A stretch of DNA of 64,000 bases from Thermoplasmatota archaeon. Its GTDB lineage: Archaea > Thermoplasmatota > Penumbrarchaeia > Penumbrarchaeales > Penumbrarchaeaceae. The notes beneath the pieces are model-generated. The model saw only the letters and a program-made list of their open reading frames with translations. It searched no databases and was not told where the DNA came from. Made by a program: the position numbers and the translations under genes. Below, piece by piece: positions 8,238 through 15,880 of the stretch. Location: positions 1 to 64,000 of the forward strand of contig JARVGK010000006.1 in the NCBI GenBank assembly GCA_029762535.1, in the 5' to 3' direction. Numbering within the stretch: the first letter of the stretch is position 1; the number at the start of each line of letters is the position of its first letter.

Positions 8238-11200
8238 CCCTTTTCTCATCGCTATCACGGCGATGACCGCTATCACCGCGATGACGAGGAGAATGATCGC
8301 GATCCAGATGAAGGGAAAGCCTTCCTCCTCCTCATCGTCCTGTCCGGAAGCGACCGAGAGCGTGCCCGATCCCCTTACGGAATGCGCCGATGCGGGATCG
8401 TCCTGCGATCCATACGCCCATATTATCGCGATATCATCCTTTATCTCCCTGTCGTATGAATCCGGGGTCACCTTGTTCCTCACGAACTCGATCGTGGTCC
8501 ATCCTCCCGCCTCCGATCCCCCGAACTCAAGGATGTCGTAAGTCCCGCCCAGGCTCGAATCCGGAGGATGAGGACCCGTCTCTCCTGTCGAGAAAGCGTC
8601 GATCACGTGGACATCGCCGTTTTCGTCCACCCATCCTATGATCATATCGGCATCCTTCATCCTCATCGTAGGTGAGAATCCCACCGCGACCCATCCGGTC
8701 GTTTTGGCCTTCATCGCCATTTTCACCTTCTCCCCTTCATAGGACCAATACAGGAGGTAATTCCCGCCATCGAAGGATAGCATGTTAGCGTACTCCCCTT
8801 CGGAAACGATCCCGTCTAACGTCGGTTCCGGGCCTGTTGTCGGCTCCTCCCCGAGCCGGATCGATCCCGACCCCCTATTCGTGTGCATGGCGGTGAACTC
8901 ATCCGTATCGGAGAAACCCCATATTATCGGTACAACCTCATCCGGCATCAGGTCCCTGTCGTAGAGATCCCCCGTCGATTGCTTTCTGACGAACTCGATC
9001 GTGGTCCATCCACCGCTCTCGCTCCCGCCATAAGATATGAGATCGTCCGTCCCCCCAAGCTGAGTGTCGGGAGGATGCGGCCCCGTCTCACCCGTGGAGA
9101 ACGCGTCCACCATGAACAGGTCGTCACCGACGACCCAGCCGAAGACCATGTCAGCATCCTTCATGCCGACGGTCGGCTTGAACCCTATCGATACCCAACC
9201 GGAGGCCTTCGCCATCATCGCGAGATGAATGTCATCTCCGGAAAGCTTCCAGTATAGCTTCATGTCCCCGGACGAATACTCCGCAGAATAGGCATACTCC
9301 CCATCGGTCACGATCCCGTCAAGCGTCCGCCTCGGATCGACGGGAGGGGTATGGGGCTCCTCCCACATCGAAAGGATGCCAGATCCTCTGAGTACGTGCT
9401 CGGAACTGAACTCGTCATCCGGCCCCAGGGCCCATATCACGGATACGTTGCCGTCGGTCGGGAACTCGAAATCATACTCATCATCTGTCACCAGCCTCCT
9501 CACGAACTCGATCACCGTTCTGCCATCGGCCTCCGTGCCTCCGAAAGCGAGGATATCGTCCTCACCTCCCAGCGTCGTATCGGGCGGGTGGGGGCCGTTT
9601 ATCCCTGTGGAGAACGCGTCCACGACATGGGCCCTCCCATCCTTCACCCAGCCGATGAGCATGTCAGCATCCTTCATTCCCATGGTGGGCTCGAAGCCTA
9701 TCGACACCCAACCCGTCGTGTTCCCGTCTAGCGCGATCGATAGATTGCCATCCTTCACGCTCCAGTGAACGAGCATCTCGGATCCCGAGAACGACGCCGA
9801 GAAATCGTATTCGCCTTCTGTGACGATCCCGTCGAGCAGCTCCCTGGGATCGGTCTCGTTCACGGGAGGCTCGTCCCCTATGAATATACTGCCGGAACCG
9901 CTGTGGATATGCATGGAAGTGAAATCGTCATCGGCTCCCATGGCCCATATGATGCTCAGCTCGGAGTCTAGCATTATCTCCTTGTCATAGGGATCCCCCG
10001 TTACCAGCTTCCGGCTGAACTCGATCACGGTTCCCTCCGAGGATCCCGTTCCTCCGTAGGTGAGGATGTCGTCCGTCCCTCCGAGGGTCGTGTCGGGAGG
10101 GTGAGGTCCGAAAACACCAGTGGAGTAAGCGTCGAGAACCGACGGGATACCGCCTGATACCCAGCCGAACACCATGTCGGCGTCCAGCATGACGTTCGTC
10201 GGCTCGAAGCCCACCGATATCCATCCTGATGTCCCTGCGGACATGCCCATCTTTATCTCGTCCCCGTCCACCATCCAGTGAAGTGTGAACCTGCCCCCGA
10301 ACTCCTTGGAAGCGTCGTATTCGCCGTCGGATATGACGCCGTCCTCTATCCATCTAGGATCCGTCTCATCAGGGATGAAGACCACATGGGCGCTCCCCCT
10401 CGAGGTATGAGCTGAATCGACCGCATCGGAGGATCCGATCCCCCAGATGACCGGTACAGACACCCCTTCGGGTATTGCGAAGTCGTAGGCGTCACCTGTA
10501 TCAAGAAGGCGGACGAACTCCAGAGTGGTCCAGCCGTCCTCCTCCGTGCCCCCGAACTCCATGATATCGTATGTCCCTAGAAGGTTCGTATCGGGAGGAT
10601 GCGGCCCATATACACCCGTGGAATACATGTCGAATACCATCACATCCGAGCCGGATACCCATCCGAAGAGCATGTCCGCGTCCTTCATGCCCTCGCTGGA
10701 GTTCAGACCCAGGGATATCCATCCGGTGCCCTTGCCCATGATCGCAAGGTGTATCATGTCGTCTGATACGTTCCAGTATAGGACGAACTCGTCCTCGGAG
10801 AGGACCTGCATGTGAGGATACTCGCCCTCTGAAACGATCCCGTCAAGGGTGGGGGAAGGTCCGGATATCTCGGCCTTGACCGCGATGGTATGGTTCAGAT
10901 ATCCCGGCACATATCCGGACCTGTTGGCTTTCATCCTCAGCACATCGTCCGTATCGATCTCGATATCGGGCGCTGTATAGTTGAAAGAGGCCGTTCCGTC
11001 CATGTTGTCGATGTAATTGGATATTGTACCGAGGTCCGAGGAGACCACGATATCAGCTCCGGATAACAGGTCGCTCCCCTCCATGACGCGCATGATGAAT
11101 GATACGGTGGTTTCCTCGTCGATCTCCTCCAGTTCCGGATCGATCTCTATGTATATCTGTCCCGGAGGGGGAGGGGTGGTGTCCCTGACCCTGAAGCCTA

Positions 11201-11852
11201 TGTCGAGGTATGCGTCCTCGTAACCCGTCCCGGTCGCGGTCACATTTATCTTGACATCGGTGTCCGTATCCACCTCGGGAGCGGTGTAGTCGAACGTGAA
11301 ATTGCCGTCCGAAACCTCGCTCGGGGCCCCCGCGGAGCCGTGGGTGGGAGTTAGTGTCAGCGAAGCCCCGGCAACGCTCTTCCCGTCCGAGGTCAGGTTG
11401 ATCTCGAAGGTGACGACGGAGTTCTCATCCATCGACCTCGGGCTCGGGCTGTATGATATCTTCATCGGAAGCTTTGGCTCTTTGACCTTTACCGACCCGG
11501 TGCCGCTGCCGCCAAGGTTACAGGTCGCCGTGGCGTTGAGGTATTCCCCGTCCTTGGCGCTGATGTTGTACTTGTAGGAGAACGTGTTCGTGGTCGGCTG
11601 CGAGGTGTAGGTGACGGTCCTGTTCAGAACGCTGTTGCGGTAGATCTTCACATCCTGAATGTAGTGGGTGTTCGCGTTCGTTACCGAATGGCTTATCGTC
11701 ACCGTCAGCTCCTGCTTGTCGAAATCGTATGATGCGGAAACGCTCGATGGCGCATGCCCCAATGCCGCAAAATTGAAGGCTAACCCAGCAAAGACCGCGG
11801 CTGAGATCATCATCATCGCAATGACCGTTCTATATCCGTTAGATATTTTCAT
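8205..11852 (-). CDS. Surface protein with five tandem DOMON-like domains
   Basis: A protein of 1215 residues. It has an N-terminal signal segment (about 1-40), two or three Ig-like/invasin-type beta domains (about 45-330), five repeats of about 165-172 residues starting near residues 332, 495, 667, 839 and 1007, and a C-terminal membrane segment (about 1186-1204). Each repeat begins (L)DGxVSxGEY, contains GWxSxGFxPTxxMxDADMxxGWV, and has a STGxxGPHPPD motif; this is the DOMON beta-sandwich pattern. DOMON domains bind haem or sugars. Each unit keeps a Met in MxDADM and a His in GPHPPD, and several have a late His, which would be candidate haem ligands, but haem binding is an inference. No membrane cytochrome b561 partner is seen nearby. 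Confidence 0.85.
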   Translation of the reverse strand: MKISNGYRTVIAMMMISAAVFAGLAFNFAALGHAPSSVSASYDFDKQELTVTISHSVTNANTHYIQDVKIYRNSVLNRTVTYTSQPTTNTFSYKYNISAKDGEYLNATATCNLGGSGTGSVKVKEPKLPMKISYSPSPRSMDENSVVTFEINLTSDGKSVAGASLTLTPTHGSAGAPSEVSDGNFTFDYTAPEVDTDTDVKINVTATGTGYEDAYLDIGFRVRDTTPPPPGQIYIEIDPELEEIDEETTVSFIMRVMEGSDLLSGADIVVSSDLGTISNYIDNMDGTASFNYTAPDIEIDTDDVLRMKANRSGYVPGYLNHTIAVKAEISGPSPTLDGIVSEGEYPHMQVLSEDEFVLYWNVSDDMIHLAIMGKGTGWISLGLNSSEGMKDADMLFGWVSGSDVMVFDMYSTGVYGPHPPDTNLLGTYDIMEFGGTEEDGWTTLEFVRLLDTGDAYDFAIPEGVSVPVIWGIGSSDAVDSAHTSRGSAHVVFIPDETDPRWIEDGVISDGEYDASKEFGGRFTLHWMVDGDEIKMGMSAGTSGWISVGFEPTNVMLDADMVFGWVSGGIPSVLDAYSTGVFGPHPPDTTLGGTDDILTYGGTGSSEGTVIEFSRKLVTGDPYDKEIMLDSELSIIWAMGADDDFTSMHIHSGSGSIFIGDEPPVNETDPRELLDGIVTEGEYDFSASFSGSEMLVHWSVKDGNLSIALDGNTTGWVSIGFEPTMGMKDADMLIGWVKDGRAHVVDAFSTGINGPHPPDTTLGGEDDILAFGGTEADGRTVIEFVRRLVTDDEYDFEFPTDGNVSVIWALGPDDEFSSEHVLRGSGILSMWEEPHTPPVDPRRTLDGIVTDGEYAYSAEYSSGDMKLYWKLSGDDIHLAMMAKASGWVSIGFKPTVGMKDADMVFGWVVGDDLFMVDAFSTGETGPHPPDTQLGGTDDLISYGGSESGGWTTIEFVRKQSTGDLYDRDLMPDEVVPIIWGFSDTDEFTAMHTNRGSGSIRLGEEPTTGPEPTLDGIVSEGEYANMLSFDGGNYLLYWSYEGEKVKMAMKAKTTGWVAVGFSPTMRMKDADMIIGWVDENGDVHVIDAFSTGETGPHPPDSSLGGTYDILEFGGSEAGGWTTIEFVRNKVTPDSYDREIKDDIAIIWAYGSQDDPASAHSVRGSGTLSVASGQDDEEEEGFPFIWIAIILLVIAVIAVIAVIAMRKGSKNGIPSSEE

Positions 11853-11886
11853 CTGATTGCCCCCGATTTAATGGTGTTTCAGCTTT

Positions 11887-11895
11887 ATTTTATAT
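11887..11895 (-). promoter_or_regulatory. TATA box of the DOMON gene
   Basis: On the minus strand ATATAAAAT lies about 39 bases before the start codon at 11852, leaving a short leader. Assignment is by sequence and spacing only. Confidence 0.45.
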
Positions 11896-11972
11896 CTACT
11901 TTTAGGCTTATTATTGCCGATGGAGAGTGATCTGCCGCTCTCATGATGTCAGATCTTAATAGTCGGATTACA

Positions 11973-12251
11973 CTATTCCTCTTCATCAGAACGCTTGCGC
12001 TTCAATACGAAAAAGGCCAGGACGATCAATGTCATTAGTATCATCGATCCTGCTTTGAACGTGACGGTCGCACCTATGTCGATGAACGTTGCGCCCCCGA
12101 GCTCGTAGTTCCCCGGGCCGTATTCCGTATCAGCATCGATAAGATCGGGCAGCAGTGTCCTTAAGGGGGCCGGATCTCCGGACGCATCAAGAGAAGAGAG
12201 CATCCCCGATAGGATGAAAAAAACACTCACCGCTACAATCAATGACCTCAT
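11973..12251 (-). CDS. Small membrane protein of unknown function
   Basis: A protein of 92 residues with an N-terminal hydrophobic signal or anchor (about 3-20), a short exported segment rich in Gly, Asp and Pro, and a second hydrophobic segment (about 66-83) followed by KRKRSDEEE. The topology is therefore exported loop with a cytoplasmic basic-acidic tail. I do not recognise the family. It stands alone between the DOMON gene and a RelE-type pair, behind a region with nested inverted repeats. The low-complexity tail resembles those of the surface proteins in this window. Confidence 0.6.
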   Translation of the reverse strand: MRSLIVAVSVFFILSGMLSSLDASGDPAPLRTLLPDLIDADTEYGPGNYELGGATFIDIGATVTFKAGSMILMTLIVLAFFVLKRKRSDEEE

Positions 12252-12267
12252 GGTCCCACCTCGTGCA

Positions 12268-12334
12268 AAAGGCCCTATCTTTGTGCAATAGAGAGTATTG
12301 TTCTTATGATTATTTAATCATTACCAGGGCCTTT
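12268..12334. promoter_or_regulatory. Nested inverted repeats upstream of the small membrane protein
   Basis: A perfect nine-base inverted repeat, AAAGGCCCT (12268-12276) and AGGGCCTTT (12326-12334), encloses a second perfect palindrome, ATGATTA (12306-12312) and TAATCAT (12315-12321). The set lies just upstream of the gene at 11973-12251. It could be an operator, or a terminator-like structure in the transcript. Confidence 0.45.
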
Positions 12335-12443
12335 ATATGGCCTGTTCCATTTGTTGTTTCTCACCGATCCATACTATCCGGGATCGCCCGCTAACCCCGC
12401 ATGGAGAGTCTGGATGTTACAATATTTTTTTCATGGAACGAAC

Positions 12444-12698
12444 CTACCTGTATCCTCTCCCCCTTCTGAACGCCTCATCTATCCATACAGTATCATCATC
12501 GACGAAGTACTCGAACCTGTGATCACCGATCCTGAGGCGAAACATGTCTCGCTCTTTTCCCGATAGTTTCTTTATATCAGCGCCGCTCCTATTGGTGAAC
12601 GGATCATCCTCGAGAGCCTTCAAATGTTCTACGATCCTCTCTTTATCCCCGGATCCATTGATGTATTTTACCACACGGGGATGAACTGCGATCTTCAT
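12444..12698 (-). CDS. RelE/ParE-family toxin candidate
   Basis: A protein of 84 residues with the RelE fold pattern: N-terminal MKIAVHPRVVKYI, a central helix pair, basic strand segments (DMFRLRIGDHRFEYFVDDD) and a C-terminal stretch with several Arg residues (FRRGRGYR). RelE proteins cut mRNA in the ribosome; the scattered basic residues agree with this, but the activity is inferred. Its ATG follows directly after the stop of the upstream antitoxin (TAG-ATG), so the two genes are coupled in the antitoxin-toxin order. Confidence 0.75.
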   Translation of the reverse strand: MKIAVHPRVVKYINGSGDKERIVEHLKALEDDPFTNRSGADIKKLSGKERDMFRLRIGDHRFEYFVDDDTVWIDEAFRRGRGYR

Positions 12699-12896
12699 CT
12701 ATATCTCATCCAGTGGAATATAATCGCCCTTTTCCTTCTGAAGCCTCATCCACCTGTCCCTGATCATCTCTTCGAGGTTCATCTCCTCGCAATATGTCAG
12801 TAGCCTTTCGACTATATCGTTGTAGGTCTCACCCTTGTGTCCGAACTTCTTGAGTGACTCCCGGGTTCCTTTATCTAATTGGATGGTGGTCATCAT
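12699..12896 (-). CDS. Antitoxin of the RelE-type pair
   Basis: A protein of 65 residues, or 64 from the second Met. The start TTIQLDKGTRESLKKFGHKGE followed by TYNDIVERLL is typical of short archaeal antitoxins of the DUF7557/VapB-like type: a DNA-binding beta strand plus helix, then a toxin-wrapping acidic helix. It abuts the RelE-like gene. The AT-rich dyad just upstream (12914-12932) is placed for autoregulation. Usual partners of this family are PIN or RelE toxins; here the partner is RelE-like. Confidence 0.7.
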   Translation of the reverse strand: MMTTIQLDKGTRESLKKFGHKGETYNDIVERLLTYCEEMNLEEMIRDRWMRLQKEKGDYIPLDEI

Positions 12897-12913
12897 TTTA
12901 TCACTTTATAATG

Positions 12914-12932
12914 GTTATATGATATATATAAC
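12914..12932. promoter_or_regulatory. Dyad overlapping the TATA region of the RelE-type pair
   Basis: GTTATAT (12914-12920) and ATATAAC (12926-12932) form a perfect seven-base inverted repeat with a five-base spacer, 18 bases before the antitoxin start. It overlaps the likely TATA box, a suitable place for repression by the antitoxin. Confidence 0.45.
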
Positions 12933-12948
12933 TATTATGTTTCTACCA

Positions 12949-15705
12949 TCACTTTTCGAAGGATCCGGGATCGAGACATTCCTTACCGAACTTTGCTATC
13001 TCCTCTCCCTTGAACTTCCTTCTGTAGATGTGATTACCCCTCAGCCAGAGGATCAAAAGGGTCGGAAGAACGAAAACGGAAGCCAGGAACGCGAACAGGA
13101 CCGATATCGCGGTGACCTGACCGAACTGAGCCAGAGGCGGTATGATGGCGAACGAGAGTATGGCAAAACCGATGACCGTCGTCATCATGGAACCGAACAG
13201 TGCGCTCCCTGTATGGCTTACCGCTGCGGATAGGGCGCATACCGGATCCGATATCCTGTCGATATCCTCCAGGAACCTCTGTGTGATGTGTATCCCGTAA
13301 TCGATCCCGAGCCCCACGGTGATCGCAGAGATCGTCACCGTCACCACGTTCAGCGGTATTCCGAAATAATGCATACCGCCAGTCGTCCATGCTATGACCA
13401 TCACGAGCGGGAGGAGGGTCATCATTCCGAGGAACAATGACCTGCGTGTGATCAGAAATATCAAAGTGAGTATTATCAAAGAGACGATGAAGGTCACGCC
13501 CACAGACCTTATCTGCCCCCCCGCGATGGACTCGAGTACCGCCTGCTGGACGAGTGGGGCGCCGGTCGGAGTGACGCTCTTAAGCGGCCCGCCTTCGAGC
13601 TCCTTCAAGGGGCCAGCTGCGAATATAACCTGGTCCCTGACCTGTTCGGACCTCGATCCACCTCTGCTGTTTACCGGGATCCTCATCACCATCCCGTTGT
13701 ATCCTTCCTCTTCCTTTATTATCAGCCTCGAGGCCCTGTCCGGGTAGGTATCGAGCATCAGATCGTAAACAGCGCTGACGTTTCCTCTGGTAATATCATC
13801 ATCAAGGACCGAATCGAAATCCCTGTCCAGATTCAGATGCCATGTCTCTGAAAAGTCCGGATCGTACGAGGGGGAGGATGGGTCTGAAAGGGATCTTCCC
13901 AATTCAAGAACGGACCCGAACTGTTGGGCCGACACAACATCCTTCCCCTGGACGGCCCTTTCTTTGACCGCCACTAAAGCGTAGAGGACCGCGGGATCCG
14001 AGACGTCTCCCTCGATCAAAATGTATGCTTCCTCCGAGGAAAAATCGAAATCGTCAACGACCGACCTCACAGCAGAGGTGATCTCAAGATCAGAAGGTAG
14101 GAAATCCCTGAAGTCGAACTGGGCCTCAAGCTGTATCCCTCCGTATATTCCCACCCCGGTCATCAGGAGCACCACGGGAAGAACGAGATAGGGTCTCATG
14201 GCGAGATATGACCCGGAAGAGAGGACCCTGATCAGCGATATAGAACCCTCAGGCTTTACAAGATGGGGGGCATCTATCCCCAATCTTCTCGCCCTATCTC
14301 CAGCCCACCCCCATATGCCGTTACCGGACCCCCTCTCCTTTACCAGTGGTCTGCCCAGCCTTTCCTTCCTCCTGTCGCGCAGGACCCGCGCTGCAGGAAC
14401 GAAGGTCATCATTATCACGAAGGCTGATAATATCCCCACCGCGTTTAGGATCCCGAAAACCCTGATGCCCGGCGAGGAGGCAGTGACGCTTGAGAGGAAC
14501 CCAACAAGGGTCGTCACCGTAGCAAGAAGAATCGCAAAACCAACCGACGCCTCCGCCGCGCTTACGGCCTCTCTCACCTTCTTACCCTTGCGCACCTCCT
14601 CGCGGTATCTTAGCGTCAGATGTATCCCGTAATCTATTCCCAAAGCGATAACAAGGACCGGAACGGTGGTCAATGAGGGGTTGTTGTCAAAACCAAGCAT
14701 ACCCCCCGCTCCGAAAACCCAGATCACCGCCATGAAGAGGGCGATCACGTTTATGGCGATCTCGAAAGCATCCCTGAACACGAAAACAAGAACGACTATG
14801 ACCATCACGAGAGCGAGCAGGAACAGTATCCCCATAGATCGCCCGGAAGCCTCGCTTATCCTCTCGCTTAAGAGCTCGTCGCCTATTGTGATGAAACTTA
14901 TGCCATCTACCTCGATATCCCCGACAATGGCATCGATCTCCTTTTCGGCCCTAAGCTTTTCGGACGGTTCGAGATCGTCCCTCAGCGATATTGAAATGAG
15001 TCCCTTCTCAGAGGAGCCGGGACCGGGATCGAAATCCTTTGAAAGAATGAATTCTAGCGACCGGGCCATGGGCGCGGATCCCATCAGATAGGATATATCC
15101 GAAGGATCGTATGGATCGAACGTCATAACAACGGGCATTGTGAAACAATCGATAACCATGAGGATCTCCCCGCCCTGGATGACGGTCCTCATCTCGTCGT
15201 GGGTGAGGGAGAATCCCTTGGAAATGAAAGCGTTCATAAGCTTCTCCTCTTCGAGGCAGGACATGTTCGAGGACATCCCCGCTATCAATTGAGGGGCGAC
15301 CTCCATCGTCTTCACGTAGAATAGGGATTGGACAAGGACGGATGCGGGGCTTAAGACAGGTGAAGTGCCGTCTGGGGGGTAGAATAAAGCCCTCTCTGCC
15401 TCTGAGGAGAATATACCCTCGGAGATATCGATCTGCGCCAGGATCGAGCCAGGATCCAAAACGTTGGTATCGGCCTTAATAAGGATGGATATCCTCCCGA
15501 TAGAGGATCCGAACTCCTCGTTCACCAACGTGTTCGCCCTGGATACCTCGTCGTCCGGAGTGAAGGCGTTCTCCTCCGTGGATTGCTCGAAGTACTGGGA
15601 GAAATATCCCATTACTATCGTTATGACCACTATGGTCGTAATGTAGGCCCATGGCCTTTTCGATATCGACCTGCCCAATATCTCAAGAATTCTCATTCGC
15701 CTCAT
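12949..15705 (-). CDS. RND-superfamily exporter (MMPL/HAE3 type)
   Basis: A protein of 918 residues with the RND layout in duplicate. There is one N-terminal membrane helix (about 18-38), a large exported loop, a block of five helices (about 285-440, with GIDYGIHLTLRYREE after a helix), then a second single helix, a second loop and a second five-helix block (again GLGIDYGIHITQRF). The two GIDYGIH motifs contain the membrane Asp used for proton coupling in this family. Archaeal members are predicted exporters of lipids or other hydrophobic compounds; the substrate is unknown. It lies downstream of a GLUG surface protein on the same strand but behind a 175-base gap with a hairpin, so it probably has its own promoter (TATATA at about 15744-15750). 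Confidence 0.85.
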   Translation of the reverse strand: MRRMRILEILGRSISKRPWAYITTIVVITIVMGYFSQYFEQSTEENAFTPDDEVSRANTLVNEEFGSSIGRISILIKADTNVLDPGSILAQIDISEGIFSSEAERALFYPPDGTSPVLSPASVLVQSLFYVKTMEVAPQLIAGMSSNMSCLEEEKLMNAFISKGFSLTHDEMRTVIQGGEILMVIDCFTMPVVMTFDPYDPSDISYLMGSAPMARSLEFILSKDFDPGPGSSEKGLISISLRDDLEPSEKLRAEKEIDAIVGDIEVDGISFITIGDELLSERISEASGRSMGILFLLALVMVIVVLVFVFRDAFEIAINVIALFMAVIWVFGAGGMLGFDNNPSLTTVPVLVIALGIDYGIHLTLRYREEVRKGKKVREAVSAAEASVGFAILLATVTTLVGFLSSVTASSPGIRVFGILNAVGILSAFVIMMTFVPAARVLRDRRKERLGRPLVKERGSGNGIWGWAGDRARRLGIDAPHLVKPEGSISLIRVLSSGSYLAMRPYLVLPVVLLMTGVGIYGGIQLEAQFDFRDFLPSDLEITSAVRSVVDDFDFSSEEAYILIEGDVSDPAVLYALVAVKERAVQGKDVVSAQQFGSVLELGRSLSDPSSPSYDPDFSETWHLNLDRDFDSVLDDDITRGNVSAVYDLMLDTYPDRASRLIIKEEEGYNGMVMRIPVNSRGGSRSEQVRDQVIFAAGPLKELEGGPLKSVTPTGAPLVQQAVLESIAGGQIRSVGVTFIVSLIILTLIFLITRRSLFLGMMTLLPLVMVIAWTTGGMHYFGIPLNVVTVTISAITVGLGIDYGIHITQRFLEDIDRISDPVCALSAAVSHTGSALFGSMMTTVIGFAILSFAIIPPLAQFGQVTAISVLFAFLASVFVLPTLLILWLRGNHIYRRKFKGEEIAKFGKECLDPGSFEK

Positions 15706-15823
15706 ACCCTTTGTCCTTTATAGATATGAACAACATAGGGAGGTATATAACTGGATTTCCATAAATGTAAGGGCAATATCGTGAATTTCCTGTGATAGTT
15801 CCCATTGTGAAATATCATGGCAG

Positions 15824-15844
15824 CTTTGGTGATATCGACCAAAG
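15824..15844. terminator. Perfect hairpin between two leftward genes
   Basis: CTTTGGT (15824-15830) and ACCAAAG (15838-15844) form a seven-base stem with a seven-base loop. It lies after the stop of the GLUG gene and before the promoter of the RND exporter. It could terminate the upstream gene or be a regulator site; no clear T-run follows. Confidence 0.35.
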
Positions 15845-15880
15845 TTCGTTGGACCCTATCTATGCAATATTTGAGGTGGT

